A DNA stretch of 64,000 bases from Neopestalotiopsis rosae. Its lineage: Eukaryota > Ascomycota > Sordariomycetes > Amphisphaeriales > Sporocadaceae. The notes under the pieces are model-generated. The model was not told the origin of the DNA and searched no databases. It saw nothing but the letters and a program-made list of their open reading frames with translations. The position numbers and the translations under genes were made by a program. The DNA lies in assembly GCA_023078685.1 (NCBI GenBank), contig JALGAS010000002.1, positions 4,898,001 through 4,962,000 on the forward strand. Reading direction: 5' to 3'. This document shows positions 1 to 13,000 of this stretch, one piece after another; positions within the stretch are counted from its first letter, which is position 1, and each line of letters opens with the position of its first letter.

Positions 1-3000
1 TAGCAGGCGGGCAAAGAGGCAATTGAATCCAGGGCGTTAAAACGTCGAGTCGGCGCGGCTCTTGGAGTTGTAACCTGTCAGATGGGTATCTAGGCCAGGA
101 TAAATGGTGGGGTAATAAAGCAGTATGGCTTGGCGGTTTCGTCATGGGCAAAGACTCGTTGATATAGTGTAATGTATGTATGTAGCCGCCTGCAGGTAAG
201 ATAGGTATGTGTTCAATCGTTTGACCGTTGAAGAGCAAACAAACAGCAGTGGTGGCGCTTTTTAGTGGCTGGTGGATTGGTCTTTTTGCTCTGGAGGACC
301 ACATTATGTAGGTAAGTGTTCTTCTAACCCTGAGCTAGAAGAAAGACTGTTGAGGCTGAAAGCATTTTGGCCAGTCGGCCATATACTTAGCTAGTTGGTT
401 ATCTAGTACGTAGAGTGCGGAATACTATAGTATACAGCTGACCATGAACAGAGTGATCTTGGGGTATTCTGGCGTCCATAACTGATTACAGATCTGAAAG
501 CCTTCCCAAAAGGTCAGTCACTAAGTAACGAACAGAGGCGAGTGGTAATAAGCGCGGCGCTTGTAGGGGCGCGCTGAGCGGATCAACGAGCACAGGGACT
601 TTTGGACAGGCTGAGAATGCGACGGCTCCGGTCTAGTCAGCGGAAGAGCTGTACTATGTAGGATGTTCTTTGCACAGCCTACTTCGTAGGACCGATCGTC
701 GACCAACAAGCCAGCGGATTCGTCTATCAGACCAGTCGACGTTAGACCAAGGTGCACAAAGACTCTATTATGGGAGCTGGCTTTGCACAGTGCGCACGCG
801 GCCTCGAGTTGGGCGAGCCACAGGAGACTATGGTGATGGGCCGAAAAGCAAACTTGACTGGAGCTACTGCAGGAACCAAAATGCTGCTCAGGTCCCCGTC
901 CGTGTAATGGGTGCATTGCACTTTAGCTGGTCGATGCAGCCTGCAGGTACCTATCCTACGCACCCAGTCTGAACCAATCCGAATGTGGACAGCAGCGGAA
1001 GCGTAAACGGAGGACGACAGACGAACAGGCTGCAAGTCGTGTGTGGGTGGGTAGGCTTGGTGTGTGGATGTGTGGATGGATGGATGGTCAGATGGATCGC
1101 TACGGACACTTCTTCTTTTTTGTTCGCAAGGGGGTGTTCGGCCAGTGGACGGAACGAACATGGCCCACGCATTGGCTCGAACGAGAATCTGAACTGACGG
1201 CTGACTGGCGAACTGATGCTCGGTTGAAGGAGACGACGAGGAATCTGGGGTTGATACCGCTCGTCTCGATTGCGTCAAGTTTAGCCCAGCAGCGTATGTA
1301 GGGATAACCGCAACGGGCAAGGAAGGACGGGACGAGCGGATTAAGCAAGTTCGTCTTGCGTTGCCCTGTCTCGCCTGTTTGCAATCGGCGGATGGATAGG
1401 CGGATGATCATGGCCTGAGTTGTGGGTGATTTTCAATGTTTCCCCTGGCCGTTGGCAGAAACATCAGTTCAGTGGGCTCTCCATCGCCTCCAAACGATCT
1501 CATGACCGCGGAAGAGTTAGCCGCTCTGCTGACGGCCATGCTAATGGTCATCAAGTCGCCAATTCACGCTTGGCTACATCCTTCTTCACCGCGGCCATGG
1601 CATGCACTTTCTATTCACATTGAGGTATGCGTCGAGTACGAAGCATAATAGGATCGAGTACAGAGTGTGTGCAGGATGCACTCATCGGCTTCCGAGGGTT
1701 CGTAGTTGAGCTGCCAGTCGAGTGAAGCGACCGACTCATCCGAGTCTTGCCGACACGAGGGTTTCTAGCTCGCAGAAGCGCCGGTGGTGGAGATCCCGAG
1801 CGCTGAAGGCGACAAGGGCCCAAACCCACGGTGCCTGTAGTGCGAAGGCGTCTACACTACACATAGTAGTACCTACCTAGGTATGTACTATGACTGCGGA
1901 TGCGCGCTACGCTTACTTCTCCGTTCATAGTACAGCATGGCAGTAAAACGTTACCAGATGTGCTCTCACAGCCACGTCTGAATAATGGCATGCTATATGA
2001 GAGCGCCAGGGCGTCACGATGGTGAGCACTACCAATTCTAAAAATGTCGACATCGACAAGGCAGGATGCCGAAAAAGAAACGTTGACACCCTTCCAAACC
2101 TTACAGGTATACATGCAGCGCTGCCTTCTGTACGGCAAACGCAGATCTACCGAGCCAGGAGGAATACACAGTACGTAGCATAGTGCTCACAAGATCCTAC
2201 CTAGCTAGGTTAGCACGCTAGGAACCCTTGGTAACATTCAACATTATGCCTGACGTGCTGGCCCCTATCCTCGCACTTCGCGCGTTTTTGATTCATGCGA
2301 AAGATGCAAGCAGACAACGCCCTGTCGATTCCTGGCTTGTCAAGACTTGGGCGGGTTGGGATGCCGGCGGGCGCGGTCAACGGCTTTTATTCCCTTCCTC
2401 TCTGATCCTGGCCCAAAACGGAGAGGACTCATCGATTGCTTTCGAGGTATGAAATAGTCTACTACAAAGCTGCTCCAAGAGACGAATTTTCGACTACGTA
2501 CATTACCAGTGCTGACGGTTAGCAACTACTCATATCCTAGGACTTTGATATGTTCATTCCTTTGTGTGCCGTGGGAGCAAGCTCCTTCTGCTTGTTTCTA
2601 CAAATGTACAATGAATTATACGTAGCGCATCTGGACAAACTTCTACGCCGTCGACGCTCCTTCGAATCTGGCTACTTCTGCTGAATGGTCAAGTATTTGA
2701 TAAGCGAGGTCAGACTGCACATATGCCATCTGCTCCAGAGGAAACGATCGTCGACTGCTTTGAGTTGCGTACTGTGGTTGACGGACCCATTTTTGGGATT
2801 CGCTACGAGCGAAACACCAAGACTGATGATACAGCTGCACCGATTGGTCTGCGAGATGCTATTCAGCAAGGACAGAGACAACTACGTGGTGCGGATTGCG
2901 ACATCTGCTCTGGACAGTGTCTCGGCTTGTTGTCCTGTGGTAAGCTTCTTTGAACTCTCTGCTCTTCTCCAGCCCGTCAACCTTGCATACTCCAAGGCCC

Positions 3001-5006
3001 AAGGGCCAAGATACCGCGCCGGTCATGCCAGGGGGCACGGTACGACTACGGTAAACCCCAGGCTCAAACAAGCTAACAAACCGTGTCCTCTGTTTGTGAA
3101 TGGGTTTCCTAGCAAACGTGAGAACAGCCAGCACATTCGTCTGAGATAGATAAACGCCTGTTTTGTATGTATGTATATGCACGACCACTCTGGCGTAATC
3201 GATGATGGCATTATTGTGTATGTACAACACATCCGTGTTGCTTGCTACATGTATGGTGCATGGCCGCGAAAACCCTCTTGTCCTCGGTCAGCGTTGATGA
3301 GCCAAAATTCGTCCTTCTATCAGCTATCATACCAACAGTCATCAAAGATGCATGGTGGCAAAAAAACGGCATTGCCGGAACCGTTGATTGAGTGTTTCTT
3401 CGCGAGTGTCAGGTCTACATCTTTGTGCTGTGTTGTGTTGGCACTTGTAAAAACGATTGCTACAAGTTCTGCTGTGTACGGTCATGAACTGCCAAAACGG
3501 CACACAATGAAGTAAAGGCTTCGACGTCTGTATATAGCTAGCTAGGTAACAGTATATGGAGGAATTGTACTATGCAGAATGTCACATGGCGATTCCCGGG
3601 TGGGTTAGGTTCCCTCTGATCATGATGGCAGGGCGGTATGAGGCTCTCGAAATCGTACCATACATTCTAGCTTGGGACACTAACATGAACGAATGCCTTT
3701 CTAGTCCCGAAAAGTTCAGCGACTAAGATCTATGCGTCAAAACTTGGGTACAGATGTACGCTACTATATATGCTCTGTATACTATATCATCTCGCGACAA
3801 AAATGGCACCTCAAGCTGAACCGAAAAGCCAATAGTGATTCAACCTGGAGTATCCTCGAAAAAATGATGCGACTCCATTGGTACATGGGCAAACTCCTGA
3901 AAACCCGAGTGAAAGCTTGGCACCCACCATCTTCCTCCCTGTGTGCCTTCACATTGGTCCTTGATACAGCAAAGTAGTGTGTGTAGGTCTGCGCAGGGAG
4001 TATCTAGAAAACGTAGATATCAAGCCCAGTCAACGATCGTCCACACTTACATGCCACCCTTTTCCATGTCGGAAGGTCCCATCAGGATTGATGGACCGGG
4101 ACCCATCTGCCAATGCCTAATCCACGATGCCTCCCATGCTCCCCTACCCAGCACCAGGTTAGTCATGTGGTCCAAGAAGGTTGTCAGTTGGGAGCCAGGC
4201 TTGCCAGGGTGGGAACATTCTGAGTGTGTACTACCTATGTAGGTCGTGGGAGAAGTTCGACCTAGGCAAGGGCTCAGAGAAGGACGAGATCGAGACAGCG
4301 AAAAGAGGAAGAAGAAGAAAAAGGGAAAAAGAGGCCAAGCAAGGCCAGACTCAACAGGCTCGCACTGTCTTGGGGCTTCCCAAGTTGGACAAGTGTCAGG
4401 GGTTGCAACCCGTTGCATTCAGTAGAAGTGACGCTAAGTGAGCATCTAGCAGCAGGCCAGTTCCTGGCCCCGAGGGGACGCTACACCCGAACAAGCGAAG
4501 CTACGCACTTGCAGGAAACATTGGGGCGCGTCGTGCCCCTGCGCTAAAGGCTGTCATCCGCTTGCTGTGCTAGCGCAGTATACCTAGCTAGCTCTGCCGT
4601 GGCTCCTCGCTCCTGGTTCCTTGGCTGGATCCCTAATGGCTGGTATGCATGCTTCTTTGGTCCGTCAAGTCTCGTTCGTTCCCGTGCCTTTGGGGGGGGG
4701 GTTCGTTTGGCTTTCTCTCAACGCATCAACCCTCGACGCTCTCCCATCTTTATCAAAGGATACGCAACTACCACTCGACTATTCGAACCAGAACGCATAG
4801 TGTCTAGTATCGTGGGCCAGCACCTAATGTTTAGTCATCTACTATGTACACATCCAGACTGCCAAGAGTCGCCGTCCTCATGGTAGTGTTCTGCTCAGGG
4901 CCTCAGGTAGGTGTAGCCATCGCAGATCCCCCGACTGCCGTCAGTCTGACGGCGTCGAATGATGGGCCTTGCTGGATCAGACCGGGATCCCTCTGCTTCG
5001 AGTCCC
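1..5006. other. Gene-poor intergenic flank
   Basis: No ORF here has a recognisable domain, a convincing exon-intron structure or sustained coding character. The short ORFs on both strands overlap one another and look like chance. Visible content: TGGA-rich and T-rich simple sequence, a run of ten G at 4692-4701, and several near-palindromic CCTAGGTA or TAGCTAGGTA boxes (about 1871-1890, 2196-2211, 3535-3549, 4231-4244, 4580-4593). It may hold distal regulatory DNA of the homeodomain gene or a non-coding transcript, but nothing in the sequence proves either. Confidence 0.6.
1040..1097. repeat. GT/GGAT-rich microsatellite
   Basis: A degenerate run of GTGG, TGTG and TGGA units, with three perfect TGGA copies near 1077-1088. 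It is simple-sequence DNA in an intergenic stretch with no associated gene. Confidence 0.7.
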
Positions 5007-5140
5007 TTTTTTTTTTTTTTTTTTTTTTTTTTTGGTCCCTCCCCTTCCTTGGCTCCCTTCGTCCTCTTGTCCCACCACCCGCGGCCAGCGATCGAACCCG
5101 ACGACGAACACACTTGCGAAACCGCTGCGCCAGAAATGGA
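5007..5140 (-). mobile_element. SINE-like element: tRNA-type A and B boxes plus poly-A tail
   Basis: On the minus strand TGGCGCAGCGG (5132-5122) matches the pol III A-box consensus TRGYNNARNNG. Starting 34 nt downstream, GGTTCGATCGC (5098-5088) closely resembles the B box GGTTCGANTCC. About 55 nt further the same strand ends in an uninterrupted run of 27 A (T27 on plus, 5007-5033). Head, internal promoter with normal box spacing and terminal A tail, all in one orientation, is the plan of a tRNA-derived SINE. The T-stem does not pair well, so it is not a functional tRNA gene. I did not find a clear target-site duplication, so the 5' end is approximate. A chance A-box/B-box pair beside a homopolymer is the alternative. 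Confidence 0.45.
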
Positions 5141-6923
5141 CACCTGCTGTCGCTCTTTCACAGTACCAATGCTGTACCACAAACCCCTTCTGCCCACCCT
5201 GGACCACCAGGGGGGCTGAGAGCGTTGAACAGTGTCTAGCGCATGTATCCAGATGGGTTTAACAGCGCCTGCTAAAGTTGTACCCTTTGCCAAAATGGGA
5301 AGACCCGTACATGCCACCAGGTACATAGAAGAGGCCGTTGTAGAGCACCACCTGCAGAGAGGGCACAGTACAATTCACCCACCTACCTCACTGTCCATGA
5401 ACCAACCAGTTGATGCAGGTACCTGAAAGATGTGCCTCAACTTGACCGGGGTCCGGACAGGAGACCAATCAGTTGCTTGCCCCCCGCAGCTGTTCTGTAT
5501 GCTGTGCGCCATTGCCTCACTCTCACGGCTTGTCTGTTTGGAACGGTTTTCCCAGCAGGCTGTCCAGGAGAGGTTGCGAGTATTCGTCCTCTTATTCATC
5601 CGCGACCTTTCACAAGGTCGGAGAGGTCGGAGCACAATTGATCACATCGCTGACTGGCGGATCGTATCGTCATAGCCTCGCTGGCGAGTGTCAAGACAAG
5701 ACACGCGAGGGATGCGTAGGATAGATACTGTTTTTTTTTTTCTCCCTCTCTCGCGTGTGTGAGCGTATGGCGTCCACGAATGTACGGGATATGCAGGTAC
5801 ATCATGCAGGTACTATGGATGAATGGGACGAATGGATTGGAGTGTGGTGCGTGCTAGCCTGCCAGCCAGTCAGACAGACGGAAATCCTCTCTTTCTTCTC
5901 TCTGGCCCCCCTTTGAGGAACACACCAGACAGACCCTGCTGCACCAAGCGCGGCTCAGTGTTGGCCCTCCGTGAACTGCGTTCTCTTCTCTCCACCAGTG
6001 AGCGCTACCATGTACATCGTGAGCATTGATGGCCGGCCACCCATTGCCCGCCAGTGCCTGGTCGGTTGGAGTCCCTTTTCTTTCTGGTGCCCCCCCTACA
6101 AGCTACATACCCTACCTTACCTAGTCCGTCTGCCCAGTCCCCAGCCAGTTGTGTGCCCGCCAGTCCCAGTCCCAGTCCCAGTCCCCGTCCCCGTCCCCGT
6201 CCCCGTCCTAGTCCCAGGTCCCAGTCCAGCCAGCCAGTAGTGTACCTAGGTATTGTAGAGACACCTTCCCACACAGAATCCAGGAACATGAACCCAAACC
6301 CACTCAAGGGGACCCGCTCGGGTTTTTTAGTATGTGCCGCACCCCTTCCCACCTCTCCTCCTTTCCCTTTTCCCCCTTCACTACCTGAATTCATTCATCG
6401 TGTTCATCGTCGTTATCGTGAATCGATAATTCCTCTCCTCTTTTTTTTCCTCTCCGTTTTTCCTTGCTTCGACCACACGCTCACTTATTTTTTTTCTGCT
6501 ATTCCTGCCAGTACGGACCTCGTCACTCCTTTCCGGGTCCATTTCATTCCTTAGGCCTCGCTTGCCCCATCATCTACACTTATTGCACGGTCCCTCACTC
6601 TTCGCAATACCAAAGAAACAGAATACCTCCTTTTCCAATTACTACATCTACACTTGGACTAGGACGACACTCCTTCGATATAGTTTTACAAGCTTCGAGC
6701 CTCTGCCTCTGTCTGCCGTACCAGGTCAAGCTCACGCGTGTGTTTGTACCCACGGCTGTCAATCAGTAGAGCGCGTCTCGGCTCTGTAAAGTGCATTCAT
6801 ACAATCAATCCAGACACTCCTTTTTATATTTCACGGTTGTACAGGGATAGTTCTATATCCCTCTCAGAAGAGAAGATCAAGAAAGAAAGAGAAAGAAACA
6901 TATACACACACGACAATTGCACC
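5141..6923 (+). promoter_or_regulatory. Promoter and long C/T-rich leader of the homeodomain gene
   Basis: This interval directly precedes the homeodomain ORF. From about 6350 to 6700 the plus strand is strongly C/T-rich with blocks such as CTCCTCTTTTTTTTCC, typical of filamentous-fungal core promoters and 5' leaders. Several short upstream ATGs precede the main start, which suggests a long leader with possible uORFs. A T11 tract lies at 5731-5741. No TATA box or transcription start can be placed from sequence alone. Confidence 0.5.
6161..6226. repeat. Hexanucleotide repeat CAGTCC / CCGTCC
   Basis: About four tandem CAGTCC units pass into about four CCGTCC units and then decay to CTAGTC and CAGGTC variants. 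It is a compound C-rich minisatellite, about 700 bp upstream of the homeodomain start. A six-base unit can change length without a frame constraint here because the DNA is non-coding. Confidence 0.85.
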
Positions 6924-8862
6924 ATGGACGCGATCAAAATGGAACCGTCCGGTTCCCTTGCTCCAATCAACACGGATCATACCCAATCGCCCTTGGACAT
7001 GCTGTCCACTCCAGCACCCACGAGCGCGTCCCTTGCCCTCAAGGCAAGCCAGTCGCCCTCGCCAACATCCTCATCTGCTTCCAACTCAAAGGCGCAGTCC
7101 TCGTCGACGTCTTCACAGTCGCGAAGACCCCCTCGAAAGAGCACTTTGACCCAGCAGCAGAAGAACCAAAAGCGGCAACGTGCCACTCAAGACCAGCTGA
7201 CTACCTTGGAGATCGAGTTCAACAAGAACCCGACCCCCACTGCCAATGTCAGAGAGAGGATCGCGGAAGAGATCAACATGACCGAAAGGTCTGTTCAGAT
7301 CTGGTTCCAAAACAGGTGAGTGACTTCGCGGCATTGTATTTCTGTATTTGGTTTTTGTGTTCGCAAAATTAACATTCGTATGACACAGACGTGCCAAGAT
7401 CAAGCTGTTGGCCAAGAAGAGCCTGGAAACAGGCGAAGACATCGACTCGATACCCGAATCAATGAGAGCCTATCTCGCCATGCAGGCAATGGAGTCTGGC
7501 AAGGCCATGGGAGGCGCGTTTTTGGGACGAACTGGTCTGGTCCCTTACGGCACATCAATGATGCTGGGTGGCGATCAAGGCGGCCAAGGCAAAGTCCTCA
7601 TCCACCATCTTACTTGCCGTTCCTTGACCATTGGCAAGTGGACTCGTGTTGGACAGAACACGATGGACCTGATCATTTTCTACTCTCCCGAGAAGTGCAC
7701 CATGACCTACTACATCAACAACGACCAGGCTGGTTACAAGATTGAGTATCACTTCAGCGCCATCAAGAACATTTACCTCGACAACCCCGAAGGTGACCCG
7801 AGCAAGCCTGCCGGCATTGTCATTGAATTGAACCGGCCGCCGAACTTCTTCATGGACTCTTCTCCCAACTCCAATGGCTTCTTCCAGTGCGGCGATTTTA
7901 CCGAGGACCAGCAAGCTACCCAGTGCTTCATTCACCACTTGGGCGGTACACCAAAGGTCCTCAGTGGCCAGCTGGCGAAGCTCGTGTCTCTGGAATCGTT
8001 CATGAACCGCCACAACCCAAGTCCGTTCCTCGACCAGAGCCACCATGCATTGTCCATGTCGGCACCCGTTTCGCCCACCAATCGTCCGTCGTCTCAGCCA
8101 AACTTTGCTCAGCCTCATGTGGGTATGTTTCAGGAATCGCAATGGGGAATCAGCCCCGCTCACGCGAGCATGCGCGGTCCCGGCCACAAGCGCCAACGCA
8201 GTCGCTCCGTTCCCGCCCCGGTCGACTTCTCGCTTTTCCAGAACCCGATGCCATCATTCTTCATTCAGCACCCCGGAGAGAGCCAACCCCAGCCGCACAG
8301 CCCCAATGTGTTCGCGCCGGTACCTCAGCACCCTCATCAACTCAGCCCTGTGGGACCGGGTCTGCGAATCGATACCCAGGCTGGCTACGGCATGGATTTG
8401 AGACCCTACCCTTTGTCGGCTGCTACCAGCGCGCCTTCCGAGTACTCGACCAATTCAAACTACTTTTCCCAGGGACCAGAGCACACGCCACTTCCGGCAT
8501 CAAGCTACAACACTCCCTATAGTAGCACATTCCTCTCGCCAATGGTGCAACCACAGAGCATGATTCCTCAATCCGTGTCACCTCTGCCTTTCACGCATGG
8601 TGATCCTGCTATTGTCGAGCAATCCCCCCCAATGGGCATGATGCGCAGTGCGTCTGCTGACATTTACCCAATGGGCGAGTCTGCTGTCTCGGACGACGGG
8701 CACAGCCTTAATGAGATGTACTCAAAGCATACCATCAATCTGCCTATGCACCCTCACTCGCCAGCCTACCACGACTCGAACCAAGCTGACCTGGATATGA
8801 ACCAGCTGGTGCAGTTCGACGGAATGGACCACGTTAGCACACCCGAGAGCATGCCGCATTAA
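6924..8862 (+). CDS. HTF1: Homeodomain transcription factor, HTF1/Phx1 type
   Basis: Predicted 621-residue nuclear DNA-binding protein. Two exons, 6924-7315 and 7389-8862, flank a 73 nt GTGAGT...ACAG intron that splits the conserved WFQNR/RAK of recognition helix 3. The start is the CACCATGG context at 6924. Residues about 1-75 are Ser/Pro-rich. Residues about 80-139 form a homeodomain with KRQRAT, an LTTLEIEF helix and [14 protein letters not shown] conserved region follows (about 180-340, with [10 protein letters not shown] and [10 protein letters not shown]), then a Pro/Ser/His-rich disordered C terminus. This architecture resembles Magnaporthe/Fusarium Htf1 (needed for conidium and phialide formation) and S. 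pombe Phx1. The ortholog assignment is by recognition, so another homeobox family member is possible. It stands alone at the end of a 6.9 kb gene-poor flank. Confidence 0.85.
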
Positions 8863-10099
8863 ATGATGATAAGAAGATGCTCATAAAAGGATGGCTGAGT
8901 TGGTCATGTCATTATACACGTACTTGGCTTTGGATTCGATACCATTGATGTTCGCTCGATTGGCGTTTTTGGCTATATACCTCTTTGCTTTTGGTGGCCC
9001 TGTCTCCTTACTGTCACAACTCCCCGAATCCGAACCAACCCCTCCGGCGGATGAACTTGTTTGTTCAGTTCTCTCACCACCTTTATCAACTCCACCAGCC
9101 ATGGGTTTTTGCATGACGATACCTTATATTGGCTTTCGACATTGCGTTTGGCACAGCGATCGTACATTACTGGGCAATATCCATGCTCCTCTATTTTTTG
9201 TCCCCGAGAGTGGTTGATCTCTCAATTTGAGGCGTTTTCATTTTCACCAATGTCTCGCGGCAGCAACACAAGCGATAATACTGTGAATTGTCTTTCGCTC
9301 CATTCGTGTATCTTGTCTCGCGATACTCGAATATGCATGTTTCCAGCAATTGTTCTTGAATTCTGCTGTCTTCTTCTTCTCCTTTTTATTTCGCATCATG
9401 AAACAGGGCAATATTTGTTTTATTTTTTCGGCTGCAGGAAGCAAACAAAATAGATGAACTTGGTGGAAAGCCCAGGAGGCTTGGGTTTTCTGGTTAATAA
9501 TTTTAGTGGATGACGCCGGAGGGGTAAAGGGCCAGGCTTCCACGTCTGAAGCTGGCTCTTGTGAGCAGCGCTGTCTGTTGGAAATGATGGACAGACTGTT
9601 TGCGAGAAGTGCGCTTTGGCGCTTCAGGTTCGGAAATGAAGGTGAACGCATGGTAGCCCTTGTGCCCAAGGTACGTGATGTCTATGGCGAAAGCCTAGTT
9701 CCATCATGTCACCAGGTCTTGGGTCTTCCAGCAGTTCACGAGATCTTTGTCAGCTGTGTTTTCCTTATCACGACTTCACGGCTCAGGTTATAATATGGGG
9801 GAAAATAAAAGAACGAGTTAAAATTAAGATTGGCTTCGTGCGTAATCATGTGAATGCTTCATACATGCCGTAAAAAACAGTAAAAATCATATCAGTGGGG
9901 AGCCCAAGGTGCTGCGGTATAGACAATTATTTGAATTCGTCATGATGGAACGGATCCCCTTCGGGCTTGAAAGCAGCACTTGTACATTCAGCCTCGAATT
10001 GAGATTCATCTCTTGGGCCTCATTTGTTTGAGCAAGGTCATGGCAGGAATGGGGGAGAACAATATAATCTTGATCATTGTCTTCAGTTACTGCCTATAG
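8863..10099. other. Convergent intergenic region and 3' UTRs
   Basis: The homeodomain gene (+) and the flippase gene (-) converge on this 1.2 kb stretch. It is T-rich with short overlapping ORFs on both strands and no recognisable protein. An AATAAA-like GGGAAAATAAAAG at about 9800 may belong to one of the 3' ends. No further gene is supported. Confidence 0.6.
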
Positions 10100-13000
10100 T
10101 TAAACGGTCCCGCCACTGTCGATTCTTCCCAGGGCTACGCCCATTTCAGATGTCATGGCGGCGGCATCTTGGTGCTCGCCTCGTTCAACGTCGGTTGAGG
10201 CTGCATGTTCCTCCAAAACTTTGCCTGCGCCCAAGTGTTCAATCTCCTGCCACAAATCCTGATCTTTGGGGAAGTAAACACGCCTCAATGCGCATACACA
10301 CAGCTCAAAGATGGTCAAAGCCGCCAGAGTGAGTATACACGTGATCCACCAGAGGCGTTGTGACCCAAAACCTTTGGTGAAGTTGTTGTTCACAGGGAAC
10401 TGAATCTGCTGGTCCTTGTGTGCTATCTTGCCAACAGCCATCAGTATGTTCCATAGGAACCAGGCACCGACCATGAGAAGCCAGCCGATCAGCGGGATGA
10501 TGGTCTTGTTGTGCATTTCGAGTATGAATAGTTTGGTGTTGATGAAAATGACGGCAACGGTGAAGACTAGCTGCCCAATAGCAAAGAGGTCGGTAGCGTG
10601 CTTGCCGTACAGGTAATGCACAATCGTGTACATGAGGAGGCTTTGTATAATGGCCATGGCCGTCCATCCTGCATATTTCTTATACTTGAACGCCTCACTC
10701 TTTTGTCCGTACTGTAGAGACAAGTCAGTCATTGTTAAGGCTCTTATGACCCTGGGAAGAGATTCACTCACGGTGTATAGTTCTGGAACTGCAAGCAATG
10801 TTGATGCCTCGAGATCTTTCTCAAAGACGCCTGGAATGATGACACAGAGCGATGTAAAAAGCGAGTTGAACACAGCAAGGCTAGTGCTTTCGTAGAGAGA
10901 TGTGCCCGTATACCCATTCCAGCGTTGAAATTGTGCTTGAGCCAGGAAAAAGAACATCTCTTTCCAGAAGGTTGCCAATACGTATTTTCCTGTTCTGAGA
11001 TAATTCCATCGCCCGTGAACAAAGAGAAGCCTCTGTAGAAATTTGAACTGTGCGATCGAATAATCCGACGTACGAGCAGCTTGTAGACCCTCACGACCGG
11101 ATATACCAATACCAACATGAGATGCTTGAATCATGGCAATGTCGTTGGCTCCGTCGCCTATGGCGAGTGTGATTGAAGTAGGCACAGCGTCCCGTATGGA
11201 TTTGACCAGGTGTGCTTTCTGGGAGGGCGATGCGCGGCAGCATATGACGGAATCTGACCTGATGGCTAGATCAACGAACATTGCCCTCAGCGTCACATCT
11301 TCCTCAACGATGCTGAGCGTGTGGCCATCAATGACGACAACAGAGTGCGCAATCATGCCACGGGCAACTTCAACCAGAGTCGAAGCCATGATCTCCTGCA
11401 GATCGCCCTTTTCTGCGTCGAGAACGTAGACTTCCGAGAAGGCTTTGCAGATTCGAGCAGAGTGGGCAATGTTGATGGCCGTTTCGCGCTTGTCGCCGGT
11501 CAGCATCCACACCTTGACGTTTGCTCTTCGCAACTTGTCGATTGTCTCTGGGACACCGGCCTGGAGTTTGTCCTCAATAGCTGTTGCCCCGGCCAGCTCA
11601 AAGTCCTGCTCCAGTAAGTCGCCGGCCTCTTCTATGCGCTTCTGCCGATCCACCAAGCTGGTGGTTGCGGCTTGGTATGCCTTTTTCCACGAGGCGTAAT
11701 CCTCTTGGGATATGTAGCGATAGGCGTAGAGCAGGGTGCGGAGTCCTTCGGATGCAAAGTCATCAATGTGCTGGAAGCAACGATCAAAAATTGCACTGTC
11801 GGAGCAAGCAATAGACTCGTCGACCAGTCCTTCCACCTCACCTTCGGCACCAGAGAAGACGGGAGACATGCCGACGGGACTCATGTATGCTTCTCCGTGG
11901 CCTTCATCGTCGAAATCCTCGTTCTCCCTCTCGTCAAGCCAGTGAGCGACTTCGCCACTCACCAGAGAAGCTCGATTTGGTGCGTTGACTCCTCGGTAGT
12001 GCTGTTTTGCCGAAGCTGCTCTGACAATGTCAATGCTGCGCTGTTGCTGCATGCTCTTCCTCTGAAGCGCTCGAGAAGCCTCGACGCTCTTTCTCAGGGT
12101 TGCCTTGCGACTGATGTCGGAGACTTTCTGCAATGCCAGATGAGCCAGCTTGAGGCGAGGGAGGACCGCACTGTCTGCTCCTTTACAGATGACGCAGATG
12201 CGTCCATCCGGCATGCGCAGCACAATTGACATGCGTTTCCGCTTACTGCTGAACTCGACAACGTCGAGAACCTCGTATCTTTCGGTTGACGGCTGACCAT
12301 CGTTCCCTTGCTTGATCTGAAGCACCACGGCTTGGGAAGCTCGGTCAATGAGCAAGTAGCCAAGCTCTTGTGCTGCTTGGATCAAGGCAAGCTCGTCGGG
12401 AGAGGCGGCCTGAAACTCAATCTGGCCGTCGGTCTTCACCTCTGGTAGACACGTATGGCAAAGAGCTATGCAGAGAAGGAAGTGGCGGGCCTTTTTGGAA
12501 AAGGCCGTGTTCGGCTTCTGGTGAATGTAATGCAACAGACTTTCCGTGTTCACGTCGGGCTGCGCGTGGGCGGGGCGGCCAGTGGACGCCCAAGCGATGC
12601 TGGAAGATCGCCTTGGAGCACTCGCCTCATGCTCAATCAGCGGTGTTTTCGTTGCCTCAGAGCGACTCGGACGAGGGGTCGATGTGAGGTCCATTGTCCT
12701 AACCTTGCCTTTGCCCTTCCAGTCTGCAGCGCGCTTTTGCTTTTTCGCCTCGTCGCGCCTCACGTCAACGTCGTGTAGAAATGCACTACCGGCCACGCTC
12801 AACTTTCGGAATCGCATCTTGTTCTCAGTAAGTGTGCCAGTCTTGTCTGAAAAGACATAACCGACCTGGCCGAGGTCTTCTAAAATTGTGGTTGTATTGG
12901 CAGTCATCGGGGTGTCCGTCTCGGCATCGTACATTTCGACGTCTTGAAGAAGCAGTAGCTGACCAAGCTTGATGACTTCGAGGCTGACAATCAGCGATAT

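Noticed and set aside
4844..5326. Several overlapping ORFs with long Phe or Lys runs
   Set aside because: The runs come from the T27/A27 homopolymer read in all frames. They reflect the SINE-like tail and not proteins.
7555..8196. 213-codon ORF antisense to the homeodomain gene
   Set aside because: It mirrors third-position bias of the real exon on plus, which has a recognisable homeodomain protein.
8891..9217. 108-codon ORF with a hydrophobic N terminus just after the homeodomain stop
   Set aside because: It lies where the 3' UTR should be, starts 29 bases after the stop, and has no family resemblance.
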